Positions 1 through 8,083 are shown, numbered from the stretch's first letter. The stretch: 8,346 nt of DNA from Candidatus Solibacter sp. (GCA_017883355.1 JADGNS010000153.1:1-8346); one strand, 5' to 3'. A program made the numbers and translations. Notes: generated from the sequence alone by a model not told the origin.

Positions 1-3
1 CGC

Positions 4-26
4 GCGGGCGAGGGCGCCCGCCCCAC
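4..26 (-). repeat. REP-like hairpin, copy A
   Basis: On the minus strand this reads GTGGGGC running into a perfect 7-bp stem, GCGGGCG/CGCCCGC, with the 4-base loop CCCT. Stem arms are at 4-10 and 15-21, and the GTGGGGC flank is at 20-26. The same design (GTGGGGC edge, 7-8 bp GC-rich stem, 4-base loop) recurs at 4715-4738, with one stem pair changed on both sides. There is no U tract, so it is not an ordinary terminator. It may be a member of a dispersed palindromic repeat family. The window edge hides what lies on its other side. Confidence 0.5.
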
Positions 27-180
27 AACTTGCTGCCAACCGCACCGACCTGAGTCAAGCAGAAACCCCACAACCTCAAAAACTGTCCTCTCTGGGATTC
101 TCTCCATTGGCCGGCATTTGCGTAATCCTCTTACTGCTGTGTCGCACACTCGCCGCGACGCAGCGGTCAGCCGGCGCGTC

Positions 181-192
181 TATAATTAGAGG
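181..192 (+). promoter_or_regulatory. Candidate -10 box and ribosome binding site before the 198 gene
   Basis: TATAAT at 181-186 is a perfect -10 consensus, and AGAGG at 188-192 is a good Shine-Dalgarno sequence five bases before the ATG at 198. No convincing -35 box is seen about 17 bases upstream. If this -10 were used, transcription would start near 193 and the mRNA would lack the AGAGG. The two signals therefore compete: either the -10 match is chance and the promoter is further upstream, or the message is almost leaderless. The rest of 27-180 shows nothing I can name. Confidence 0.3.
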
Positions 193-197
193 TAGTT

Positions 198-1280
198 ATG
201 CACCGCTTCGCTCTGTTCGCCCTGCTTGCCGCTTGTGCCTTTGCGCAACCGAACGATCCGTTTAAGCCCAAGCCTCCGGCCGATGTCGATGCCGCTCTGC
301 GCGCCCGAGTCCAGGAGTTTTTTGACCTCCACGTCAAAGGCGAGTTCCGCAAGGCGGAAGGGTTGGTCGCCGAGGATACCAAGGACTTCTTCTACACACG
401 GAATAAGCCCAAGTATCTCTCCTGCGAGCTTTCCCGAATCGACTATTCAGAGAACTTCACCAAAGCGAATGCCGTGATGGTGTGCGAAATGTACATCATG
501 ATGCCCGGCTTCGCCGATCATCCGATGAAAGTGCCTACCCCGAGTGCCTGGAAACTGGAGGATGGCAAGTGGTACTGGTGGGTGGATCAGGATGCGCTGC
601 TCAATACTCCCTGGGGCAGGATGGCGCCTGGAGCATATCCCACCAAGGGCGCCCAACCGCCGCCATCGCTGGCCGCCCTCCCCACGGCGGATTCGCTGTT
701 CAAGCAGATTCAGTTGGACAAGGACTCGGTGAGCCTGAAACCCGGCGGATCGGCGGAGGTGACGATCAGTAATGGGGCGCCCGGGCTGACCTCGCTGTTT
801 CTGTCCGGGACCTTACCCGGGGTGGAGGCCAAACTGGACAAGTCGATGCTCCAGGCGGGCGGCAAGGCTGTGCTCACGCTGCGCGCCGCCAAGGGAGCCA
901 GATCCGGCGTCCTCAATGTTCAAGTCGAACAAACCGGCCAGATGCTCCCGATTCAGATCAACATCGTCGAACCGCCGTCCCCGTCGTCTGCCAAGTCCCC
1001 CAGGGCGGCGGCGATTCAGTTGAGCACGAACTCGGTGACGCTGAAAGTCGGCGAGTCGGCGGAGGTGACGATTGCCAACGGGACGTCGGGCGCGATGTCG
1101 CTCGCGTTGCCCTCGACATTGACCGGGGTGGAGGCCAAACTGGACAGTGCGGCGCTACCCGCGAGCGGCAAGGCCATCCTGACGCTACGCGCTCTCAAGG
1201 GAGCCAAATCCGGCCTCCTCATTGTTCAAGTCGAACCAACCATGCAGGTGCTCCAGATTCAGATCGCCATCGTCGAGTGA
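198..1280 (+). CDS. Exported protein: NTF2-like N-terminal part plus two tandem beta-rich repeats
   Basis: This is a 360-residue protein that I do not recognise as a named gene. It starts with a short hydrophobic signal (residues 1-16). Cleavage by signal peptidase I after AFA is plausible, although L-A-A-C at residues 10-13 also fits a lipobox. Residues ~30-132 alternate helix-like and strand-like stretches, with an aromatic-rich KWYWWVD near 124-130. This resembles an NTF2/SnoaL-like fold, which is an inference. A Pro/Ala-rich linker follows. Two homologous ~90-residue units then occupy 168-258 and 271-360, offset by exactly 102 residues. Both contain SVxLKxGxSAEVTIxNG, GVEAKLD, GKAxLTLRAxKGAxSG and QIxIVE, typical of an Ig-like beta sandwich. 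The protein ends with the second unit. The start is supported by AGAGG five bases upstream. It converges on hemH. A periplasmic or surface role is likely, but the function is unknown. Confidence 0.85.
   Translation: MHRFALFALLAACAFAQPNDPFKPKPPADVDAALRARVQEFFDLHVKGEFRKAEGLVAEDTKDFFYTRNKPKYLSCELSRIDYSENFTKANAVMVCEMYIMMPGFADHPMKVPTPSAWKLEDGKWYWWVDQDALLNTPWGRMAPGAYPTKGAQPPPSLAALPTADSLFKQIQLDKDSVSLKPGGSAEVTISNGAPGLTSLFLSGTLPGVEAKLDKSMLQAGGKAVLTLRAAKGARSGVLNVQVEQTGQMLPIQINIVEPPSPSSAKSPRAAAIQLSTNSVTLKVGESAEVTIANGTSGAMSLALPSTLTGVEAKLDSAALPASGKAILTLRALKGAKSGLLIVQVEPTMQVLQIQIAIVE
699..1277 (+). repeat. Internal tandem duplication within the 198-1280 gene
   Basis: Two coding units, 699-971 and 1008-1277, are related with a 306-base period and are joined by a Pro/Ser/Ala linker. 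Bases 817-840 match 1123-1146 without a mismatch (24 bases), and 750-766 matches 1056-1072. Other parts have diverged at both DNA and protein level (for example LKPGGS against LKVGES). Blocks of near-identity beside diverged blocks suggest a not very ancient duplication, or some gene conversion between copies. Confidence 0.85.
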
Positions 1281-1331
1281 TCCAGAGCCAGCTAGATTCT
1301 GTCGCGAAACTGGCGCGCGGCTGTGAAGCAA

Positions 1332-1351
1332 CCCCTCCCTTACGGTCGGGG
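1332..1351 (-). repeat. Compact hairpin with tandem G-A pairs and GTAA loop, overlapping the hemH stop
   Basis: Read on the minus strand, the 20 bases divide exactly into CCCC-GA-CC-GTAA-GG-GA-GGGG. As RNA this gives four G-C pairs, a tandem 5'-GA/AG-3' mismatch of the kind that forms stable sheared pairs, two more G-C pairs, and a GNRA-class GUAA tetraloop. The hemH stop codon TAA (1340-1342) is the last three bases of the loop. No U run follows, so it is unlikely to be an intrinsic terminator. It may protect the hemH 3' end or belong to a dispersed palindrome family. I recall similar sequence as common in Solibacter-like genomes but cannot check that here. Confidence 0.5.
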
Positions 1352-2332
1352 CTCTGATGGCGTCGTTGATAATGCCACACGGCTTGGAGCCGGGCAGCAA
1401 TCGGGGGCGCATAACGGCAGATCCGGGGCGGACTGGCGCTGTTCGATCAGGTCGGCCAACATGGCAATTACCGCGGGGTGCGTGCCGGGAGTTTGGGCGC
1501 GGACGAAGTTGAGGCCCAGATCGCGGCAGAGTGCGGCGGCCTCATGATCCAGATCGTACATCACTTCCATGTGGTCGCTGAGGAAGCCCAGGGGAGAAAC
1601 CACCACGTCACGGACGCCGTTGTCGGCGAGCGCGCGGAGGTGGTCGAGGATATCGGGTTCCAGCCAGGGCTGGGTGGGTGGGCCGCTGCGGCTTTGCCAT
1701 ACCAGGTCCCATTCGTCATGGGACGCGAGTTCGGCGACCCTCCGGGCGGTCTCGACGAGTTGTTCCTCATAGCGACAGGTGGCGGCCATGGAAAGCGGGA
1801 TGCTGTGCGCGGTGTAGACCAGGCGTGCGGCGCGCCGGCGCTCTTCGGGAATGAGCGCCAGGGCGGTGGAGACGCGATCGGCGTTGGCGGCGACGAAGCC
1901 CTGGTGCCCCCAGAAAGGCGGGAGTTTGTCGATGGCTGGCGCGGCGGGACCGGCCGCGGCGCGCGCCGCTCGGATGTTCTCGATGTACTGGCGGCAGCCG
2001 GAGTAAGAGGAGTACGCCGAGGTGGCGATGGCCAGGGCGCGGCGGACGCCGTCGGCGGCCATCTGGCGGACCGTATCCGCCAGCATGGGGTGCCAGTTGC
2101 GATTGCCCCAATAGATGGGCAGCGAGACATGTTCGCGGAGCGCGCCGATCAATTCGCGGCACTGCCGATTGATGGGGCTGGATCCCGCGAAGTGTTGGTA
2201 GTGCCCGGCAACTTCGAGCATGCGCTCGCGCGGCACATGGCGGCCGCGGAGCACGTTTTCGAGGAAGGGCATGACGTCTTCGGGCCGCTCCGGTCCACCG
2301 AAAGAGACGATCAGAATGGCGTCGTAATGCAT
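1340..2332 (-). CDS. hemH: Ferrochelatase (protoporphyrin or coproporphyrin type)
   Basis: This 330-residue protein inserts Fe2+ into a porphyrin at the end of haem synthesis. Family landmarks are SFGGPERPEDVMPFLENV near the N-terminus, SAYSSYSGCRQYIEN (105-119), the catalytic His in TAHSIP (H176), the WQSRSGPPTQPWLEPD block (212-227), and the acidic metal-side motif SDHMEVMYDLD with E256. The SAYSSYSGCRQY style resembles the enzymes of actinobacteria and acidobacteria, many of which act on coproporphyrin III (CpfC). The substrate cannot be settled from sequence alone. The C-terminal end carries C308, C312 and C313, followed by a tail of about 17 residues whose last codons lie in the hairpin at 1332-1351. 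The start ATG at 2332 has only a distant GGAG (2347-2350, 14 bases away). No other haem genes are in the window. The gene is convergent with the 198 gene and divergent from the VOC gene. Confidence 0.93.
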   Translation of the reverse strand: MHYDAILIVSFGGPERPEDVMPFLENVLRGRHVPRERMLEVAGHYQHFAGSSPINRQCRELIGALREHVSLPIYWGNRNWHPMLADTVRQMAADGVRRALAIATSAYSSYSGCRQYIENIRAARAAAGPAAPAIDKLPPFWGHQGFVAANADRVSTALALIPEERRRAARLVYTAHSIPLSMAATCRYEEQLVETARRVAELASHDEWDLVWQSRSGPPTQPWLEPDILDHLRALADNGVRDVVVSPLGFLSDHMEVMYDLDHEAAALCRDLGLNFVRAQTPGTHPAVIAMLADLIEQRQSAPDLPLCAPDCCPAPSRVALSTTPSEPRP

Positions 2333-2373
2333 CAGTGATTATGATGCTCCGCGCGGCATGGCGGGTGCACCTT

Positions 2374-2386
2374 CCGCGGGCCGCGG
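2374..2386. other. GC palindrome in the hemH/VOC divergent region
   Basis: CCGCGG occurs twice around a single G (2374-2379 and 2381-2386), giving an interrupted palindrome 42 bases upstream of hemH. It could be an operator or a small hairpin, but such sites are common in GC-rich DNA. The remainder of 2333-2559 holds only the candidate promoter and ribosome binding site of the VOC gene; I see no gene or RNA there. Confidence 0.2.
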
Positions 2387-2433
2387 CATGCTAAAGCGAA
2401 AAGTAAAAAATGTCTCCTGTTCTCCTGCACTGG

Positions 2434-2464
2434 TGGTCAAATTCTCATGCCGATGTTCTACAAT
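2434..2464 (+). promoter_or_regulatory. Candidate promoter of the VOC gene
   Basis: TACAAT at 2459-2464 matches the -10 consensus at five of six positions. TGGTCA at 2434-2439 matches the -35 consensus at four of six, with a spacer of 19 bases, which is slightly long. Transcription would start near 2471 and give a leader of about 90 bases before the ATG at 2560. It sits in a locally AT-richer stretch. It is a consensus match only. Confidence 0.25.
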
Positions 2465-2559
2465 GTGGGGACGGGTCGCTTCCCTCGGATTGCGCCCAGG
2501 CGGACGCGACGATTCGATACGCTGAGAGGATATCGCCAGCAGAAAAGCAGGTGCTTTCA

Positions 2560-3030
2560 ATGAGTGCTCTCCAAGACTTTCCCCGCATTACGCCGTTTCT
2601 GTGGTTCGACTCGAACGCCGAAGAGGCTGTCGACTTTTACCTTTCCGTTTTCAAAAACTCGCGACGTCTGGGCGAGTTGCGCACAATCGACGACAGCCGC
2701 GGGCCAAAGGGCAGCATCCTCACCATTGGCTTCGAGCTCGACGGCCAGAAGTTCACCGCGATCAACGGCGGCCCGATGTTCAAATTCACCGAAGCAGTCT
2801 CGTTTGTCGTGCGGTGCGATTCGCAGCAGGAAGTGGATGCCTATTGGACGAAGCTCTGCGCCGGAGGCAGCGAGAGCCAGTGCGGCTGGCTGAAGGACAA
2901 GTTTGGCCTCTCGTGGCAGATTGTGCCCGCACGCCTGCCCGACCTCCTCAAACATCCGAAGGCGGTGCAGGCGATGCTTCGTATGAAGAAAATCGATATC
3001 GCGGAACTCGAACGCGCTGCGCAAACGTAA
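2560..3030 (+). CDS. VOC-superfamily PhnB-like protein
   Basis: This 156-residue protein belongs to the glyoxalase/VOC superfamily, in the group often labelled PhnB or 3-demethylubiquinone-9 3-methyltransferase (that label comes from domain naming and does not show methyltransferase activity). The pattern is typical: ITPFLWFDSNAEEAVDFYLSVF (10-31), GSILTIGFELDGQKFTAINGGP (51-72), FTEAVSFVVRCDSQQEVDAYW (76-96), then CGWLKDKFGLSWQIVP (108-123). I chose the ATG at 2560 because the protein then begins at the usual family position with AGCAGGTG (2546-2553) just upstream. An upstream in-frame extension to 2410 reads as non-family sequence. The substrate is unknown; PhnB proteins are poorly characterised. 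It stands alone, divergent from hemH and convergent with cimA, whose stop codon is 51 bases beyond its own. Confidence 0.85.
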   Translation: MSALQDFPRITPFLWFDSNAEEAVDFYLSVFKNSRRLGELRTIDDSRGPKGSILTIGFELDGQKFTAINGGPMFKFTEAVSFVVRCDSQQEVDAYWTKLCAGGSESQCGWLKDKFGLSWQIVPARLPDLLKHPKAVQAMLRMKKIDIAELERAAQT

Positions 3031-3081
3031 CTGGCCGGCCTGGTCGGCTACCCAGGAAGGTGCGCGGCCGCCGCCCATGCG

Positions 3082-4689
<1,608 letters not shown>

Positions 4690-4714
4690 AAGGGCTCAGA
4701 AGAAAGCGGCGGTT

Positions 4715-4738
4715 GGCAGGCGGAAGCGCCTGCCCCAC
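4715..4738 (-). repeat. REP-like hairpin, copy B, between ilvC and cimA
   Basis: The minus strand reads GTGGGGCAGGCG, loop CTTC, CGCCTGCC: a perfect 8-bp stem (4715-4722 with 4727-4734) flanked by the same GTGGGGC edge (4732-4738) as the copy at 4-26. Compared with that copy, one G-C stem pair is A-T here, altered on both arms, so pairing is kept. It begins six bases after the ilvC stop and ends 25 bases before the cimA start. There is no U tract, so full termination is unlikely. It could mark an mRNA processing or stability point that sets cimA level relative to ilvBNC. Confidence 0.6.
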
Positions 4739-4744
4739 CAATGA

Positions 4745-5764
4745 CTAAGCTACGGGGACGCCGACTTCTTTTTTCTTTTTGAGGAAGGGCATCATGTCGC
4801 GCAGGCTCTTGCCGACGGTTTCGATCTGGTCGGTTTGGGCGGCTTGGCGCATGGCCAGGAACTTGTGGCGGCCGGATTTGTTCTCGTCGATCCACTGTCT
4901 GGCGAATTCGCCGGACTGGATTTCGGCGAGGATCTTCTTCATTTCGGCGCGGGTCTGATCGTTGACGATGCGCGGGCCGCGGGTGTAGTCGCCGTATTCG
5001 GCGGTGTCGCTGACGCTGTAGCGCATATAGCTGAGGCCGCCTTCCTGGATGAGGTCCACGATGAGTTTGAGTTCGTGGAGGCACTCGAAGTAGGCGATTT
5101 CCGGGGCGTATCCGGCTTCCACGAGAGTCTGGAAACCCGCGCGGATGAGTTCGGCGGCGCCGCCGCAGAGGACGGCCTGTTCGCCGAAGAGGTCGCTTTC
5201 GGTCTCTTCGCGGAAGTTGGTGTCGATGACGCCGGCCTTGAGGCAACCGAGCGCGAGTGCGTAGGCCAGGGCGCGTTCCAGGGCCTGTCCAGTAGCATTC
5301 TGGTGAACGGCGACGAGGGCGGGGACGCCGACGCCTTCGGTGTAGAGTTCGCGGACGCGGTGGCCGGGGGCTTTGGGGGCCACCATGGTGACATCGATAT
5401 CGGCGGGCGGAGTGATCTGGCCGAAGTGGATGTTGAAGCCGTGGGCGAACATGAGAGTCTTGCCCGCGGTCATGTGCGGGGCGATCTCACGGTTGTAGAG
5501 ATCCGCCTGGATGTGGTCCGGCACGAGGATCATGACCACATTGGCCGCTTTGGCGGCGTCGGCGGGGGAAAGGACCTTGAGGCCCGCGGCTTCCGCCTTG
5601 GCTATGCTCTTGCTGCCGGCGGGGAGGCCGACCACCACATCGACGCCGGAATCGCGGAGGTTGAGCGCGTGAGCGTGGCCTTGGCTGCCGTAGCCGATGA
5701 TGGCGACTGTGCGGCCGGCGAGGTAATCGAGATTTCCGTCTTTTTCGTAGTAGCGATTTGGCAT
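4745..5764 (-). CDS. ilvC: Ketol-acid reductoisomerase, class I
   Basis: This 339-residue enzyme converts acetolactate or acetohydroxybutyrate to the dihydroxy acid using Mg2+ and NAD(P)H. The length is that of the short class I enzymes. Visible landmarks are the Rossmann motif GYGSQG (24-29), the cofactor loop GLPAGSKS (46-53), H108 in FAHGFNIHF, K131 in APKAPGH, metal ligands D191 and E195 in ESDLFGEQAVL, and E227 and E231 in FECLHELKLIVD. S252 follows in YSVSDTAEYG. The loop normally begins GLR in relatives I remember; here it is GLP, which could change NADPH/NADH preference. The ATG at 5764 is chosen because MPNRYYEKD is the usual N-terminus and GGAG (5770-5773) lies five bases before it. 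The frame stays open upstream into ilvN, but that stretch is not KARI-like. Only 13 bases separate it from the ilvN stop, so it is co-transcribed. Confidence 0.96.
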   Translation of the reverse strand: MPNRYYEKDGNLDYLAGRTVAIIGYGSQGHAHALNLRDSGVDVVVGLPAGSKSIAKAEAAGLKVLSPADAAKAANVVMILVPDHIQADLYNREIAPHMTAGKTLMFAHGFNIHFGQITPPADIDVTMVAPKAPGHRVRELYTEGVGVPALVAVHQNATGQALERALAYALALGCLKAGVIDTNFREETESDLFGEQAVLCGGAAELIRAGFQTLVEAGYAPEIAYFECLHELKLIVDLIQEGGLSYMRYSVSDTAEYGDYTRGPRIVNDQTRAEMKKILAEIQSGEFARQWIDENKSGRHKFLAMRQAAQTDQIETVGKSLRDMMPFLKKKKEVGVPVA

Positions 5765-5777
5765 TATGGCTCCAGAG

Positions 5778-6320
5778 TTATTTTTGTAAGGGCGTGGCAT
5801 GGCCCTGCCCCACGGTGGAAACCGGGGGCTGGAGGCGCAGCTTTTTGGCATCCAGGGCGATGGCGAGGGCGCCAGAGCGCGTGACCTCGACTTCGCCGTA
5901 GGCGGCCATGACGTCGACGAATTCACCGAGCTTCTCGGGGTCGCCGGTGACTTCGATGGCGAAGCCCTCAGTGGAGGAATCCACCACGCGTCCGGCGAAG
6001 ATTTCGGCCTCCTTGAGGACCGCGGTGCGGCTTTCCTGGGCGGTGCGGATGCGCAGCAGGACGAGCTCCCGGATGACGGCGGGACCTTCGGTGAGGTCGT
6101 TGGCCTGCAGCACGTTGATCAGCTTGTTCATCTGCTTGATGACCTGGGCGCGCTGCAGGGAATCGACGTCCACCACGATGGTCATGCGGGAGAGTTCGGG
6201 GTCGAGCGTGCGGGCGACCGTGAGGCTTTCAATGTTGTAGCCGCGCTGGGAGAGCAGGCCGGTAACGCGCATCAGCGCGCCGGGCTTGTTTTCGAGCAGT
6301 AAAGAGATGATCTGCAGCAT
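5778..6320 (-). CDS. ilvN: Acetolactate synthase regulatory (small) subunit
   Basis: This 180-residue regulatory subunit (also named IlvH) binds the catalytic IlvB, raises its activity and confers valine-type feedback inhibition. An ACT domain occupies about residues 2-78, with the hallmark LENKPGALMRVTGLLSQRGYNIESLTV (9-35) holding the valine-binding loop. A second ACT-like C-terminal domain runs from ~80 to 165 (ELVLLRI, AEIFAGRVVD, GFAIEVTGDPEKLGEFV). The last 17 residues, after KKLRL, look like a non-family tail; part of it is coded by a GTGGGGCAGG sequence resembling the operon's REP-like hairpins. The start ATG at 6320 has AAGGA (6328-6332) seven bases upstream. It lies 29 bases behind ilvB and 13 before ilvC, in the same transcript. 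Confidence 0.95.
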   Translation of the reverse strand: MLQIISLLLENKPGALMRVTGLLSQRGYNIESLTVARTLDPELSRMTIVVDVDSLQRAQVIKQMNKLINVLQANDLTEGPAVIRELVLLRIRTAQESRTAVLKEAEIFAGRVVDSSTEGFAIEVTGDPEKLGEFVDVMAAYGEVEVTRSGALAIALDAKKLRLQPPVSTVGQGHATPLQK

Positions 6321-6349
6321 ATCGGTTTCCTTATTTTTCCCGCGCCGGA

Positions 6350-8083
6350 CTATTTGCCGGGGACGGCCACGGGTTGCGGCGGGCCGAGCACCATTTCATT
6401 GATGGCGCCGCCGGCGGGCACCATGGGGTAGACGCATTCAAACGGAGTGACCTTCACATTGAGCAGGTAGGGGCCGGGCTCCTTGACCGCCTCTTCGAGC
6501 GCGGATGCAAGTTCCCAGGGCTTGTCGATCGTGCGGCCTTTGAAGCCGTAGGCGGCGGCCAGCTTTTCGGCGTCGGGGAAGGCATCGAGCTGGACGGCGC
6601 TGAGGCGGTCGTTATAGAAGAGGGTCTGCCACTGGCGGACCATGCCAAGATGGCCGTTGTTCATCACGATGATCTTGATGGGCAGGGCATTGCCGGCGAC
6701 GGTGGCGAGTTCCGGGATGGACATCTGAAAGCCGCCATCGCCGCAAATGGAGAAGACGAGCTTATCGGGGCGGGCGAACTGGGCGCCGACGGCGGCAGGA
6801 AGTCCGAAGCCCATGGAACCAAGCCCGCCGGAGTTGATCCAGAGGCGCGGTTCGTTGAAGCGGCAGAGTTGCGCGGCCCACATCTGGTGCTGGCCCACGT
6901 CGCTGGTGATGATGGCATCGCCGCCGGAGAGGCGGTCGATTTCGGCCATCAGGTGCTGGGGTTTGATTTCGGTATCGCTGGTGGGCGTGTCGTAGGGGTG
7001 CTCCAGCTTCCACGCGCGGATCTGCTGCCACCAGGCGCGGCGGGCGGCGCTGCGCTTGGCATCGGGTTCGGCGGGAGTCTCCTGGAGGAGTTTGGTGAGC
7101 TTGACCAGGACGCGTTTGACGTCGCCCACGATGGGCACTTCGGGAGTGCGGATCTTGCCGACTTCGGCGGGGTCGATATCCACGTGGATGACTTTGGCGT
7201 GCGGGGCGAAGGCGGCGAGGCGTCCCGTGACGCGATCGTCAAAGCGCACGCCGAGAGCGATCAGGAGATCGGCATTGGACATCGCCATATTGGCGGCGTA
7301 GCTGCCGTGCATGCCGGGCATGGAAATGAAGTTGGGGTGACTGCTGGGCAGCGCGCCGAGGCCCATCAGGGTATTGACGGCCGGGGCGTCGGTCACCTGG
7401 ACAAACTCACGGAGTTCGGCGGAAGCGTTGGCGGCGATGATCCCGCCGCCGGCATAGATGAGCGGCCGCTCGGATTCCTCGATGAGTTGGGCGGCGCGGC
7501 GGATCTGGCCGGTGTGCCCCTCGGTGAAGACCTTGTAACCGGGCAGGTGGATGGTAGTCACCGGTTGGTAGTGACCCTGTGCCTGGAGGACATCCTTCGT
7601 GACATCGACGAGGACAGGGCCGGGGCGTCCCGTGGCGGCGATGTAGAAGGCCTCGTGGATGATCTGGGCGAGGTCTTCGAGCTTCTTGACCAGGTAGTTG
7701 TGCTTGGTGCAGGGACGCGTGATGCCGAAGGTGTCGGCTTCCTGGAAGGCGTCGCTGCCGATGAGTTTGCTGGTGACCTGTCCGGTGATGGCGACGATGG
7801 GGATGGAATCCATCATGGCGTCCACCAGGCCGGTAGTGAGGTTGGTGGCTCCGGGGCCGGAAGTGGCGCAGCAGACGCCGACCTTACCGGTGGCGCGCGC
7901 GTAGCCTTCGGCGGCGAAGGCGGCATTTTCCTCGTGGCGCACGAGGACGTGGCGGATCTGGTGGTCGTAGAGGACGTCGTAGAAGGGGAGGGTGACGCCG
8001 CCCGGGTAGCCGAACATGCAATCGACGCCCTCGCGGGCCAGGCATTCGGCGAGCATTCTCGCGCCGCTCATCAAAGTTGACAT
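6350..8083 (-). CDS. ilvB: Acetolactate synthase catalytic (large) subunit
   Basis: This 577-residue ThDP-dependent enzyme joins two pyruvates to acetolactate, or pyruvate and 2-oxobutyrate to acetohydroxybutyrate, the first shared step of Val/Leu/Ile synthesis. The three-domain family order is clear. The PYR domain has FGYPGG (24-29), the catalytic Glu in RHEENAAFAAEGYARATG (E51) and SGPGATN (75-81). The central FAD domain has GVRFDDRVTGR (278-288). The PP domain has the ThDP/Mg motif GDGGFQM...NN (448-476). The length is normal. I chose ATG 8083 because GAGG (8092-8095) lies eight bases upstream. An in-frame TTG at 8119 would begin inside the terminator U tract, and ATG 8071 lacks a comparable site. 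It is the first structural gene of the operon. Expression should depend on read-through of the terminator at 8113-8164, and activity on the IlvN subunit. Confidence 0.97.
   Translation of the reverse strand: MSTLMSGARMLAECLAREGVDCMFGYPGGVTLPFYDVLYDHQIRHVLVRHEENAAFAAEGYARATGKVGVCCATSGPGATNLTTGLVDAMMDSIPIVAITGQVTSKLIGSDAFQEADTFGITRPCTKHNYLVKKLEDLAQIIHEAFYIAATGRPGPVLVDVTKDVLQAQGHYQPVTTIHLPGYKVFTEGHTGQIRRAAQLIEESERPLIYAGGGIIAANASAELREFVQVTDAPAVNTLMGLGALPSSHPNFISMPGMHGSYAANMAMSNADLLIALGVRFDDRVTGRLAAFAPHAKVIHVDIDPAEVGKIRTPEVPIVGDVKRVLVKLTKLLQETPAEPDAKRSAARRAWWQQIRAWKLEHPYDTPTSDTEIKPQHLMAEIDRLSGGDAIITSDVGQHQMWAAQLCRFNEPRLWINSGGLGSMGFGLPAAVGAQFARPDKLVFSICGDGGFQMSIPELATVAGNALPIKIIVMNNGHLGMVRQWQTLFYNDRLSAVQLDAFPDAEKLAAAYGFKGRTIDKPWELASALEEAVKEPGPYLLNVKVTPFECVYPMVPAGGAINEMVLGPPQPVAVPGK

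Noticed and set aside
1478..2338. Plus-strand 286-codon frame opposite hemH
   Set aside because: It is antisense to ferrochelatase, whose catalytic motifs are intact, and has low-information composition.
2410..2559. Upstream extension of the VOC protein by 50 residues
   Set aside because: The added sequence is not VOC-like and runs across the candidate promoter. A start at 2560 has a ribosome binding site and the usual family length.
3031..3081. Possible bidirectional terminator between the VOC gene and cimA (GGCCGGCC)
   Set aside because: The only palindrome is a short GC one without a U run on either strand. I see no supportable terminator.
5765..5926. Upstream extension of IlvC by 54 residues
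   Set aside because: It overlaps the ilvN coding region in another frame, reads as Ser/Pro-rich shadow sequence, and ATG 5764 has a proper GGAG site and the normal KARI N-terminus.
6374..8080. Long plus-strand open frame of 568 codons opposite ilvB
   Set aside because: It is exactly antisense to a clear ilvB, rich in Gly/Asp/Val with no recognisable domain. Long antisense frames are expected opposite GC-rich genes with strong codon bias.
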